DNA from: CSSed11-175R1 sp041685735
Lineage (GTDB): Bacteria > Actinomycetota > Nitriliruptoria > Nitriliruptorales > Nitriliruptoraceae
DNA length: 64,000 nt
Reading direction: 5' to 3'
Assembly: GCA_041685735.1 (NCBI GenBank)
Contig: JAWLFE010000004.1
Coordinates: forward strand, 46,114-110,113
The notes beneath the pieces are model-generated. The model saw only the letters and a list, made by a program, of their open reading frames with translations. It searched no databases and was not told the origin of the DNA. Within the stretch, counting starts at the first letter, position 1; every line of letters starts with the position of its first letter. Positions 9,444 through 20,431 of this stretch are shown piece after piece. A program made the position numbers and the translations under genes.

Positions 9444-11504
9444 GTGCTCGGCACCGTTCCCGACCGGCGAGCACCCGCTGTCCCGCCCCGCGGTCAGCGG
9501 CTCGACTACCGCCGTCCGGGGGCCGCGGGCGTCGCCCCGGCGTCCTACTGGGAGACCATCGACCCGCTGCTCTCGCAGGTCCGCAAGCCTGCCCAGTACG
9601 TCGGTGGTGAACACAACCAGGTCGCCTCAGACTGGGACGCGTCCGACACCCGCTGGCTGCTCTGCTACCCCGACACCTACGAGGTCGGCCAGCCCAACCA
9701 GGGCATCCAGATCCTCTACGAGATCCTCAACGAGCGGGCGACGGCCCTGGCGGAACGTGCCTACGCGCCCTGGATCGACATGGAGGCACTCCAGCGGGAG
9801 CACGGCATCCCGGCGTTCTCGCTCGAGCACCACCGTCCGCTGTGGGCCTTCGATGTCTTCGCGGTCACCCTGCCCCACGAACTCGGCCACACCAACCTGC
9901 TCAACCTGCTGGACCTGGGGTCGGTGCCGCTCCGTTCCGCCGCGCGGAGTGTCGACGACCCGATCGTGCTGGTCGGCGGCCACGCCGCCTACAACCCGGA
10001 GCCGCTCGCACCCTTCATCGATGCGGCCGTGATGGGCGACGGCGAGGAGGTGACGCTGGAGGTCGACGACGCGATCCGCACCTGGAAGCGCATCCACCTC
10101 GGCGACGCACAGACCCCCGGACCGGACGCCCGCGAGGACCTGCTGCAACGCCTGGCGGCGGTCGAGGGCGTGTACGTCCCGGCCTTCTACGAGCCGCGCT
10201 ACTACGACGACGGCCGGCTGCGCCAGACGGTGTCGGTCAAGCCCGGCGTGCCCGGACGGGTACCCAAGCGCACCGTGCAGGACCTCGAGCAGTGGGCCTA
10301 CCCCCGCAAGCAGATCGTGCCGATGACCGAGACGGTGCACGAGCGCTTCAGTGTCGAGATCTTCCGGGGCTGCACCCGCGGCTGCCGGTTCTGTCAGGCC
10401 GGGATGATCACCCGGCCGGTCCGCGAACGGCGTCCAGAGACGATCCAGAAGCTCGTCGAGGACGGGGTCAGGGACACCGGCTTCAACGAGGTCGGCCTGC
10501 TGTCGCTGTCCTCTGCGGACCATTCCGCCATCGGCTCGGTCGCGCGTGACCTCGCCGACACCTACGAGGGCACCACCACCTCGCTGTCGCTGCCGTCCAC
10601 ACGGGTCGACGCGTTCAACGTGACGTTGTCCAACGAGTTGGCCCGCAACGGCCGGCGCACGGGCCTGACCTTCGCGCCCGAGGCCGGGAGTGAACGTATG
10701 CGGGCGGTCATCAACAAGATGGTGTCGGAGGCCGATCTGCTGCGGACCGCGGAGACGTCGTTCTCCGAGGGGTGGCGCCACATCAAGCTGTACTTCATGG
10801 TTGGACTTCCGACCGAACAGGACGAGGACGTCCTGGCCATCGCGGAGCTCGGCATCAAGGCCTACGAGATCGCGCGGAAGTACGGCAAGGCCAACAAGGT
10901 CACCCTGTCGGTCGGGGGGTTCGTCCCGAAGCCGCACACCCCGTTCCAGTGGGTGGCACAGGACCCACCGGAGGAGATCCGTCGCAAGCTCTCGCTCATC
11001 CGGCACGCGATCAAGGCCCACGGCGGGTTGAAGCTGCGGACCAACGATCCGGAGGAAGGGGTCATCGAGGGCCTGCTGGCCCGCGGCGACCGCCGTGTCG
11101 CTCCCGCGGTCGAGCGCGCATGGGAGCTCGGCGCGCGCTTCGACGGGTGGCACGAGATGCCGACGCTCGAGACGTGGATGCAGGCGCTCGAGGAGACGGG
11201 GGTCAGCCTCGAGCGGTTCTCGTACCGCGACCGCGACGAGAACGAGGCCCTGCCCTGGGACCACCTCGACAGCGGTCTGGAGAAGTCCTGGTTGTGGGAG
11301 GACTGGCAGGACTCGTTGACCGAGAAGGACCTCGATGACTGTCGCTGGTCCGCCTGCTACGACTGCGGTGTCTGCCCCGGACTCAGCATCGATCACGACA
11401 CGGGCTACACCGGCGGCTTCCAGTTGCCCGTGCTGCCCCAGGGGCTCGGCGGCGGCTCCGAGGATCTGCCGACCGCACCGGAGCGCTACGCCTCCGGCAG
11501 CTGA
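9444..11504 (+). CDS. B12-binding-type radical SAM protein (TIGR03960 family)
   Basis: The 686-residue product matches the radical SAM family that pairs with DUF2344 proteins; its exact reaction is not established to my knowledge. The N-terminal third resembles a cobalamin-binding-type domain (LLCYPDTYEVGQPNQGIQIL). The radical SAM cluster motif CTRGCRFC gives cysteines at 310, 314 and 317 for the 4Fe-4S cluster. A cysteine-rich tail (CRWSACYDCGVCPG) could bind another metal or cluster. GTG 9444 is the assigned start. TAGGCT at 9362-9367 is a possible -10. The DUF2344 gene follows after 86 bp, and RNase E/G after that, an arrangement seen in many bacteria. Confidence 0.9.
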   Translation: MLGTVPDRRAPAVPPRGQRLDYRRPGAAGVAPASYWETIDPLLSQVRKPAQYVGGEHNQVASDWDASDTRWLLCYPDTYEVGQPNQGIQILYEILNERATALAERAYAPWIDMEALQREHGIPAFSLEHHRPLWAFDVFAVTLPHELGHTNLLNLLDLGSVPLRSAARSVDDPIVLVGGHAAYNPEPLAPFIDAAVMGDGEEVTLEVDDAIRTWKRIHLGDAQTPGPDAREDLLQRLAAVEGVYVPAFYEPRYYDDGRLRQTVSVKPGVPGRVPKRTVQDLEQWAYPRKQIVPMTETVHERFSVEIFRGCTRGCRFCQAGMITRPVRERRPETIQKLVEDGVRDTGFNEVGLLSLSSADHSAIGSVARDLADTYEGTTTSLSLPSTRVDAFNVTLSNELARNGRRTGLTFAPEAGSERMRAVINKMVSEADLLRTAETSFSEGWRHIKLYFMVGLPTEQDEDVLAIAELGIKAYEIARKYGKANKVTLSVGGFVPKPHTPFQWVAQDPPEEIRRKLSLIRHAIKAHGGLKLRTNDPEEGVIEGLLARGDRRVAPAVERAWELGARFDGWHEMPTLETWMQALEETGVSLERFSYRDRDENEALPWDHLDSGLEKSWLWEDWQDSLTEKDLDDCRWSACYDCGVCPGLSIDHDTGYTGGFQLPVLPQGLGGGSEDLPTAPERYASGS

Positions 11505-11590
11505 TCGACCGTCGGGATCGCCGACGTCGACCTGCCCGGCACAGCGACAACCACCACGCAACGACCATCAGCAAGCGACAGGAGGATCGG

Positions 11591-12334
11591 GTGTCACAGC
11601 GCTACCGCATCCGGTGGACCAAGGAGGGACGCACGCGCTACATCTCCGCGCGCGACCTGACCTCGGTCTGGGAGCGGGCGTTGCGCCGTGCCGATCTGCC
11701 CATCGCGTACTCCGAGGGGTTCACCCCCCACGCGAAGGTGTCCTTCCCGGACGCCCTGCCCGTCAGCTACGGCTCGACGGGCGAGTACGCGGAACTCACC
11801 TTCGCCGCGCCGATCACGCCAGAAAGGGACATCGCGCGGCTCTCGTCCAGCCTGCCTGACGGGATGGACATCCTGACCTACCTGGAGGTCCCCGACGGCG
11901 CGCCGAAACTCGCGCGCATGCTCCGGGCGACCCTGTGGGAGCTGATCTGGCCACCGGTCGACGCGACCGAGCTGACCGACCTCCTGCACCGGCGCAGCGA
12001 CGAGCTCATGGCGAGCGATGCGGCCCCGGTGATCCGACACCGTCCCGACGGTGATCGGACCATCGATGTGCGTCCCGCCATGCTCGCGATCGATGCGTCG
12101 ACGCATCCCACCGCAGGTGGCGATGCGCGTACCGTCCTCCGAGCGGTGCTCCGCAACGACGGCCCGACCGTTCGACCGACCGATCTGCATGCCGCGCTGA
12201 CGCGCGGGGACATCGCCGAACCCGCGCTCAACCGCCGGGTCGCACAGGGCGAGCACGTCCCCGAAGGACTTCGCGAAGCGTTGAGCGGAGCGGTCGATCC
12301 CTTGGTCCTCGACGTCGACGCGGAGGCCGCCTGA
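11591..12334 (+). CDS. DUF2344 / TIGR03936 protein, partner of the radical SAM gene
   Basis: This 247-residue soluble protein belongs to the DUF2344 family, found almost always next to, or fused with, the radical SAM family just upstream. The N-terminus YRIRWTKEGRTRYISARDL and the following GFTPHAKVSFPDALPVSY are the recognisable conserved blocks. The function is unknown; the association suggests it supplies or binds a substrate for the radical SAM enzyme, possibly tRNA or another RNA given the RNase E/G neighbour (inference). GTG 11591 is preceded by AGGAGG at ideal spacing. An 18-bp gap leads to the RNase gene, so they are probably co-transcribed. Confidence 0.88.
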   Translation: MSQRYRIRWTKEGRTRYISARDLTSVWERALRRADLPIAYSEGFTPHAKVSFPDALPVSYGSTGEYAELTFAAPITPERDIARLSSSLPDGMDILTYLEVPDGAPKLARMLRATLWELIWPPVDATELTDLLHRRSDELMASDAAPVIRHRPDGDRTIDVRPAMLAIDASTHPTAGGDARTVLRAVLRNDGPTVRPTDLHAALTRGDIAEPALNRRVAQGEHVPEGLREALSGAVDPLVLDVDAEAA

Positions 12335-12352
12335 CCACGAGCGAGTCCCGAC

Positions 12353-14395
12353 GTGAGCAACTCTGACCGCCAACCCGATCCGACCGGCAGCGACCTTCCT
12401 GCCACCGACACCGACACCGACCAGACCAGTTCGACCCGGACCCGCACACGGACCCGCAGCCGCGGAGCGGCGGCCGATGGGGGACGCGACGGATCCCCCG
12501 AGGACCGCGACGGCGGTTCGTCCGACGACGGTCCTTCCCGTGACGATGATGGCGGTCGTCGCCGCCGTCGTCGCCGCGGTGGGCGCGGCCGTGGTCGGGG
12601 ACGCGGAGGACGTTCCTCGGGTGACAGCGCAGGAGACCGCGACGACGGCGGCTCCGGATCGGGCGCCGCCGGTGGCTCGGGCAAGGGTGGCTCGGGCAAG
12701 GATGGCTCGAACAAGGGTGGATCGGGCAAGGCGCCGTCCGGGAAGGGCCAGGGCGGCAAGAGCGGCGGCAAGGGCGGCGGCCAGGGCAGTGGCCAGGGCA
12801 AGCGCGCCGGCTCCGGTGATGGCGGTGGACGCTCCGATGACGTCGAGGATTCGATCGCGAAGGGCGGGACCCGGATCGCCGCCAAGCGTGGGGGGAACGG
12901 CGGCGGAGGCGCAGGCGGCGGTCGTCGCAAGCCACAGCGCGTCGGTGGGGTCAGCGAGGAGGTGCGACGCGCCATCCTCGATGGACCACCACGAACGATG
13001 CTGGTCACCGCGGGTGAGGACCGCACCCAGATCGCGGTGCTCGAGGACCGGACCGTGGTCGAGCACTACGTCACCCGCAAGGAGGACGTCACCTACGTCG
13101 GCAACATCTACATGGCCCGGGTGCAGAACGTCCTGCCGGGGATGGAGGCCGCGTTCCTCGACATCGGCAAGGGCCGCAACGGTGTGCTGTACGCGGGCGA
13201 GGTCCTGTTCGATGAACTCGACCTCGAGGAGGGCAAGGACGAGCGCATCGAGAACGTTCTGAAGCCCGGCCAGAAGGTGCTCGTGCAGGTCACGAAGGAC
13301 CCGATGGGCAGCAAGGGTCCACGCCTGACGATGCACCTGTCCCTGGCTGGCCGCTACATGGTGCTCGCGCCGGACTCGGACCTGTTCGGGATCTCCCGCA
13401 AGCTGACCGACAAGGAACGCGACCGGCTCCGCCGCATCGTCAAGCAGGTCAAGCCGGACCACCACGGTGTGATCGTGCGGACCGCCGCCGAGGGCGCGAC
13501 CGAGGAGCAGATCACGGCCGACATCCAGCGGCTGCTCACGAAGTGGGAACGGGTCACGCAGGCCGCCGAGGAAGCCAAGGCCCTGACGTCGGTCTACGAG
13601 GAACCGAAGCTGGTCGTCAAGGTCATCCGCGACAACTTCGGACCGGAGTTCGAGCGCTGCGTCGTCGACGACCAGGACCTCTACCACCAGGTCCGGGAGT
13701 ACCTCGAGGAGGTGGCGCCGGAACTGCTCGACAAGGTCGAGCTCTACGGGCAGCCGACGGCGGACGCGCGGTCCCGGGCGGCGGGTGCGCCCGCCCTCGA
13801 GCAGGCCGAGGAGGCCACCGAGGAGCCGTCGGGCGCCGACGACAGCGCCGAGGCGCCACGTCCCGGTGCCGGGCTCAAGCCCGCCCAGCTCCAGGCGGCG
13901 GCGGAGCGGCGCCAGGAGCTGCCGAGCTTGTTCGCGGCCTACGACGTCGCGGATCAGTTGCGCAAGGCGATGAGCCGGAAGGTCTGGCTGCCGTCCGGTG
14001 GCTACCTGATCATCGAGACCACCGAGGCGATGAAGGTGATCGACGTCAACACCGGGAAGTTCACCGGCGGCGCGGACACCAACCTCGAGGAGATCGTGCT
14101 CAAGACCAACCTCGAGGCGGCGGACGAGATCGTCCGCCAGCTGCGCCTGCGGGACATGGGCGGGATCATCGTCATCGACTTCATCGACATGCTGTTGAAG
14201 GCGAACCAGGAACAGGTCGTGCGGCGGCTGAAGCGTGAGCTGCTGCGGGATCGGACCAAGACGCGGGTCTCGGACGTGTCCCGGCTCGGCCTGGTGCAGA
14301 TGACCCGCAAGAACGTGAGTCAGGGTCTGATCGAATCGTTCAGCCACAGCTGCGAGGCCTGCGAGGGACGGGGGATCGTCTCCGAGTTCGACTAG
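12353..14395 (+). CDS. rne: Ribonuclease E/G
   Basis: This endoribonuclease processes rRNA and tRNA precursors and starts mRNA decay. The first 190 or so residues are low complexity: an Asp/Arg-rich part, RRRRRRGGRGRGRGRG, then Gly/Ser/Lys repeats. An S1 domain follows near 225-320 (VGNIYMARVQNV). The catalytic region has the two metal-binding aspartates, D564 in VIDVNTG and D609 in VIDFIDM. The protein ends with CEACEGRG (C667, C670), similar to the Zn-link cysteines of RNase E. It has an N-terminal rather than a C-terminal disordered scaffold, which is common in actinobacterial enzymes. GTG 12353 follows 18 bp after the DUF2344 gene. Whether to call it Rne or Rng is a matter of naming. Confidence 0.95.
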   Translation: MSNSDRQPDPTGSDLPATDTDTDQTSSTRTRTRTRSRGAAADGGRDGSPEDRDGGSSDDGPSRDDDGGRRRRRRRGGRGRGRGRGGRSSGDSAGDRDDGGSGSGAAGGSGKGGSGKDGSNKGGSGKAPSGKGQGGKSGGKGGGQGSGQGKRAGSGDGGGRSDDVEDSIAKGGTRIAAKRGGNGGGGAGGGRRKPQRVGGVSEEVRRAILDGPPRTMLVTAGEDRTQIAVLEDRTVVEHYVTRKEDVTYVGNIYMARVQNVLPGMEAAFLDIGKGRNGVLYAGEVLFDELDLEEGKDERIENVLKPGQKVLVQVTKDPMGSKGPRLTMHLSLAGRYMVLAPDSDLFGISRKLTDKERDRLRRIVKQVKPDHHGVIVRTAAEGATEEQITADIQRLLTKWERVTQAAEEAKALTSVYEEPKLVVKVIRDNFGPEFERCVVDDQDLYHQVREYLEEVAPELLDKVELYGQPTADARSRAAGAPALEQAEEATEEPSGADDSAEAPRPGAGLKPAQLQAAAERRQELPSLFAAYDVADQLRKAMSRKVWLPSGGYLIIETTEAMKVIDVNTGKFTGGADTNLEEIVLKTNLEAADEIVRQLRLRDMGGIIVIDFIDMLLKANQEQVVRRLKRELLRDRTKTRVSDVSRLGLVQMTRKNVSQGLIESFSHSCEACEGRGIVSEFD

Positions 14396-14409
14396 ACGTC
14401 GCCGGCGTG

Positions 14410-14427
14410 CGTTGAGCGCGCTCGACG
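14410..14427 (+). terminator. Short dyad after rne, possible terminator
   Basis: CGTTGAGC and GCTCGACG form an 8-bp arm pair (one G-U in RNA) 15 bp past the rne stop. The loop is almost absent and no T-tract follows, so this is weak as an intrinsic terminator. Confidence 0.25.
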
Positions 14428-14527
14428 TGTCGTCGGCACCGGGGATGGCCGATGGACACCATGAGCAGGCGTCCACCGGTGACTGCATCGGGCCACCGGT
14501 ATCGGGTCGCCTGCCGAGGGGCGAGTT

Positions 14528-16594
<2,067 letters not shown>

Positions 16595-16627
16595 CCGACC
16601 CGGTCCGCGCGCGGCAACGGCGTGACC

Positions 16628-16672
16628 TCTCGATATCGAGACGTCTGTCGGGCGCGGTACCGTGGCCGGCTG
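16628..16672 (+). promoter_or_regulatory. Palindromic operator plus leaderless promoter of the ABC exporter
   Basis: TCTCGATATCGAGA at 16628-16641 is a perfect 14-bp palindrome. TACCGT at 16658-16663 fits the actinobacterial -10, and the GTG at 16672 begins 8 bp after it, where transcription should start. The palindrome then covers the -35 region, the usual place for a repressor. No candidate repressor gene is adjacent. Confidence 0.5.
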
Positions 16673-18582
16673 TGACCGTCTCCGCCCGACCCACACCTCG
16701 CGACCCGTCTGCTGACGGGTTGATCCGTCGCGGCGGCCGGGTCATCGGCATCGCGTTGCGAGACGCCAAGGGGCCGTTCGCGCTCGGCATCGGTGGGTCC
16801 ATCCTGTACGCCGCGATGTCGGTCGTTGCGTCCCTGGTCCTCGGGTGGGCCACGGACGAGGTCCTGCTGCCGATCGTCGCGGCGGGAGAGATCGACGGCC
16901 GACTCATCACGGTCGCGATCCTGCTGATCGTCGGCGTGGCGACCCTCAAGGCGGTCGGGGTCGTTGGGCGCCGGCTCGGGGCCTACATCGCCCAGTTCTC
17001 GTTGCAGTCCACGTATCGCCGACGCGTGACGCGCCGCTACCTCGATCTCCCGATCGCCTGGCATCGGCGACATCCGACCGGTGAGTTGCTCTCCAACGCC
17101 AACGCGGACGTCGAGTCCGCGTTCTTCGTGGCGGCTCCACTCCCGATGGCGATCGGCGCGACGCTCCTGGTCCTGCTGACGGCGGGTCTGTTGGTGGTCA
17201 CCGACCCCTTCCTCGCCGCCATCGGGTTCTCGGTGGGCCCCCTGTTGGCCTTCGCCAACTGGTTCTACCAGCGGCGGATGCGCACGGCCGCCACCGTCGC
17301 CCAGCAGGCGCGTGCGGATGTCTCCGAGATCGCGCACGAGTCCTTCGACGGCGCGCTGGTCATCAAGACCATGGGTCGCGAGGACCAGGAGGCCGAGCGC
17401 TTCCGCGAGGTCGCCGAGGACCTCCGCGACAAGATGATCCGTGTCGGTCGGCTGCGGGCCTTCTTCGATCCCGTGATCGAGGCCCTGCCCAACGTCGGGA
17501 TCCTGCTCGTCCTGCTGGTCGGTGCCTTCCGGGTGCGCGACGGCGCCCTGACCGCCGGGGACCTGGTCACCTTCGCCTATCTGTTCCGACTCGTCGCACT
17601 GCCCATCCGGGTGTTCGGGTGGCTCCTCGGCGAACTGCCGCGCGCGGTCGTCGGCTGGGACCGGGTGGAGCGCGTCCTCATGGCTTCTGGTCGGATGGAC
17701 CACGGCGCGAACCGCACGACCCGTCAGGGAGGCGCGGATGTCCGCTCCGAGGCGGTGGGTTTCACCCATCCCTCCAGCGTCCGTGAGGAGCTCTCGGGCC
17801 CGGAGGTCGCCTCCGTCACCCCGGATGGTGCCAGCGCACGCGGGGTGCGCTCGGTGTCCCTGGACGTAGCGGCGGGACGGACCGTCGCGCTGGTCGGTGC
17901 GACCGGATCGGGCAAGTCGACCGTCGCGGCACTGCTGGTGCGCCTGTTCGATCCGGACACCGGCCGCATCTCGCTCGACGACCACGACCTTCGGGATCTG
18001 GGTCGGGACGAACTGTCGCGCAACGCGACGATCGTGTTCCAGGATGCGTTCCTCTTCGATGACACCGTGGCTGAGAACATCTCGCTCGGGGCCGACGTCT
18101 CCTTCGCGCAGATCGAGCGGGCGGCGCGGCTGGCCCGCGCGGATGGGTTCATCCGCGAACTCGACGAGGGCTACGACACGGTCGTCGGCGAACGTGGCGC
18201 GACGCTCTCCGGTGGCCAACGCCAGCGCATCGCGCTGGCGCGGGCCCTGGTGCGCGAGCCCCGGCTGCTGGTGCTCGACGACGCCACCAGCGCCGTCGAC
18301 CCGTCGGTCGAATCCGAGATCCTGCGCGGGCTGTCGGAGGCCGAACTGCCCTCCACCGTCGTGCTCGTGGCCTACCGCCAGGGGTCGATCGCGCTGGCCG
18401 ACGAGGTGTTCTACCTGCGTGAGGGTGCGGTCGCGGCGCGCGGACCCCACGAGCAGCTGCTCCGCGAGGTCGCCGGGTACCGGGACCTGGTGACGGCCTA
18501 CGAGCACTCGGATGACGCTGCGGTCCACCCGATAGCTGACGGTTCGATCGGTACCGACGTACCGCCGGAGGGCCGTCGATGA
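16672..18582 (+). CDS. ABC exporter subunit A (degenerate ATPase site)
   Basis: This is a half-size ABC exporter (636 residues): a six-span transmembrane domain to about 330 and a nucleotide-binding domain from about 385. Walker A is GATGSGKST (409-417) and the signature is LSGGQRQ. Walker B reads LVLDDAT, so the catalytic glutamate is aspartate (D537), and the H-loop histidine is tyrosine (Y568 in VAYRQ). These changes mark the non-hydrolysing site of heterodimeric exporters such as TM287/288, and the next gene supplies the consensus residues. The start is GTG 16672, apparently leaderless. It overlaps the partner gene by 4 bp. The substrate is unknown; multidrug or lipid export are the usual roles. 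Confidence 0.92.
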   Translation: MTVSARPTPRDPSADGLIRRGGRVIGIALRDAKGPFALGIGGSILYAAMSVVASLVLGWATDEVLLPIVAAGEIDGRLITVAILLIVGVATLKAVGVVGRRLGAYIAQFSLQSTYRRRVTRRYLDLPIAWHRRHPTGELLSNANADVESAFFVAAPLPMAIGATLLVLLTAGLLVVTDPFLAAIGFSVGPLLAFANWFYQRRMRTAATVAQQARADVSEIAHESFDGALVIKTMGREDQEAERFREVAEDLRDKMIRVGRLRAFFDPVIEALPNVGILLVLLVGAFRVRDGALTAGDLVTFAYLFRLVALPIRVFGWLLGELPRAVVGWDRVERVLMASGRMDHGANRTTRQGGADVRSEAVGFTHPSSVREELSGPEVASVTPDGASARGVRSVSLDVAAGRTVALVGATGSGKSTVAALLVRLFDPDTGRISLDDHDLRDLGRDELSRNATIVFQDAFLFDDTVAENISLGADVSFAQIERAARLARADGFIRELDEGYDTVVGERGATLSGGQRQRIALARALVREPRLLVLDDATSAVDPSVESEILRGLSEAELPSTVVLVAYRQGSIALADEVFYLREGAVAARGPHEQLLREVAGYRDLVTAYEHSDDAAVHPIADGSIGTDVPPEGRR

Positions 18583-20402
18583 CCGCCGTCTCCGCCACCC
18601 AGGAGCGCTCCGACGGCCCGCTGCGCACCGTCGTGCGGGGCGTGTCGCTGAGCCCGGAGCTGCGGGTCGGGCTGCCCGGCACGTTGGCCCTGGCGCTCGT
18701 GGCGACCGCTGGTCGTGCCATCGTGCCGATCGCCATCCAGCAGACGATCGACAGCGGGCTCGATGCCGGTGGGGTCGACCTCGAGCTCATCGCACGGGTC
18801 GTCGGGTTCGCCGGTCTCGCGGTCGTGCTGACCGCCCTGGCCAGTGGCTGGATGAACTACCGGCTCGCCACGGTGGTGGAGACCGCCCTGGCCAACCTGC
18901 GGGTCCACGCGTTCCGCCACATCCACGATCTGTCCATGCTGCACCAGGCGGCGCAGCAGCGGGGATCGCTGGTCAGTCGGGTGACCACCGACATCGACGA
19001 GATCAGCCGTTTCATGCAGTGGGGCGGACTCAACCTGATCACCGCGTCGGGCCAGCTGCTCGTGGCCACGATCGTGATGTTCGCCTACTCGTGGCAGCTG
19101 ACCCTCGTGGTGCTGCTGTTGTTCGTGCCGTTCGTCCTGGCCGCCCGCTGGTTCCAGGTCCGCCTGACCGCCGCGTACCAGGTCGTCCGGGAGAACATCG
19201 GCCGACTCCTCGGCGTCGTTGCCGAGACGGTGGTGGGTGCCCCCGTGGTCCGCGCCTACGGCGTCGAGGAACGCACCCAGGGGCGGCTCGATGCGGCGAT
19301 CGAGGACCACCGCAGTTCGGCGGTCCGAGCGGGCGGGTTCTCGTCGCTGTTCTCCGGGTCGGGTGAGGTCTTCGGTGCCCTGGCCAGCGCGGGGGTGCTC
19401 GCGGTCGGGATCTGGCTGGGTGTGACGGGCGATCTCACGCCCGGCACGGTCATCGCGTTCCTGTTCCTGATCACGCTGTTCGTCGATCCGGTGCTGATCG
19501 CGGCGGAGGTGATCAACGAGGGACAGAACGCGGTCGCGGGCTGGCGTCGGGTCCTGGACATCCTCGATGTCCCTCCGGACGTCGCCGACCCCGGATCCGA
19601 GGGGCTCGACCTGCCGCCCGGTCCGATCGGGATCCGGTTCGAGGACGTCTCCTTCCGCTACCCGCAGACGGGTGAGACCGCCCGTGCGGCCAGCGGTCCG
19701 ATCGTCCTCGCGGACATCGACCTCACCATCGAACCCCAGAGCCGCGTCGCGGTGGTCGGTGAGACCGGGTCGGGCAAGACCACCTTCGCGAAGCTGCTCA
19801 CCCGGCTGATGGACCCCGTGGACGGTCGCGTCCTGCTGGCCGGCGTGCCGGTGGATCGGGTCCGGTTCGGGTCCCTGCGGCAACGGGTGGTGATGGTGCC
19901 CCAGGACGGTGCGCTGTTCGACGGCTCCATCGCCGACAACGTCCGGATGGGTGCCCCGGACCTGTCGGACGACGACCTCGCGCTGGCGTTCCTGGAGCTC
20001 GGGCTCACCGACTGGGTCGACGAGTTGCCGGACCACCTCGAGACCCGTGTGGGGGAGCGGGGCGGTGGCCTGTCCGGCGGCGAACGCCAACTGGTCGCCC
20101 TGGCGCGTGCGTACGTGTCCAACCCCGATCTGCTCGTGCTCGACGAGGCCACCTCGGCGGTCGACCCCGCGACGGAGATGCGTCTGCAGCGCGCCCTCAC
20201 CGGGCTCACGCAGGGGCGGACCACCGTGACCATCGCCCACCGCATGTCGACCGCGGAGGCCGCGGACGAGGTCCTGGTCTTCGATCAGGGACGGATCGTC
20301 CAACGCGGAGGGCACCGGTCGTTGCTCGAGGCGGGGGGTGTCTACGGGGGCCTGCATGCGAGTTGGGTCCGGGGGACCAGCGCAGCGCACGGCTCCGCAT
20401 AA
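18579..20402 (+). CDS. ABC exporter subunit B (consensus ATPase site)
   Basis: The 607-residue partner has the same architecture: six membrane spans then an ATPase domain. Here Walker A is GETGSGKTT (394-402), the signature is LSGGERQ, Walker B is LVLDEAT with catalytic E523, and the H-loop histidine is present (H554 in IAHRM). It therefore carries the hydrolytic residues missing from subunit A, which supports an obligate A/B heterodimer. The start overlaps the stop of subunit A (ATGA). The stop at 20400-20402 is 29 bp before the aldehyde dehydrogenase start, so read-through into that gene is likely. Confidence 0.93.
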   Translation: MTAVSATQERSDGPLRTVVRGVSLSPELRVGLPGTLALALVATAGRAIVPIAIQQTIDSGLDAGGVDLELIARVVGFAGLAVVLTALASGWMNYRLATVVETALANLRVHAFRHIHDLSMLHQAAQQRGSLVSRVTTDIDEISRFMQWGGLNLITASGQLLVATIVMFAYSWQLTLVVLLLFVPFVLAARWFQVRLTAAYQVVRENIGRLLGVVAETVVGAPVVRAYGVEERTQGRLDAAIEDHRSSAVRAGGFSSLFSGSGEVFGALASAGVLAVGIWLGVTGDLTPGTVIAFLFLITLFVDPVLIAAEVINEGQNAVAGWRRVLDILDVPPDVADPGSEGLDLPPGPIGIRFEDVSFRYPQTGETARAASGPIVLADIDLTIEPQSRVAVVGETGSGKTTFAKLLTRLMDPVDGRVLLAGVPVDRVRFGSLRQRVVMVPQDGALFDGSIADNVRMGAPDLSDDDLALAFLELGLTDWVDELPDHLETRVGERGGGLSGGERQLVALARAYVSNPDLLVLDEATSAVDPATEMRLQRALTGLTQGRTTVTIAHRMSTAEAADEVLVFDQGRIVQRGGHRSLLEAGGVYGGLHASWVRGTSAAHGSA

Positions 20403-20431
20403 GCTGCACCTCTGCAAGAGATACCGGCAGG

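Noticed and set aside
9627..11561. 644-codon minus-strand open frame
   Set aside because: Antisense to the radical SAM gene; composition typical of a reverse shadow.
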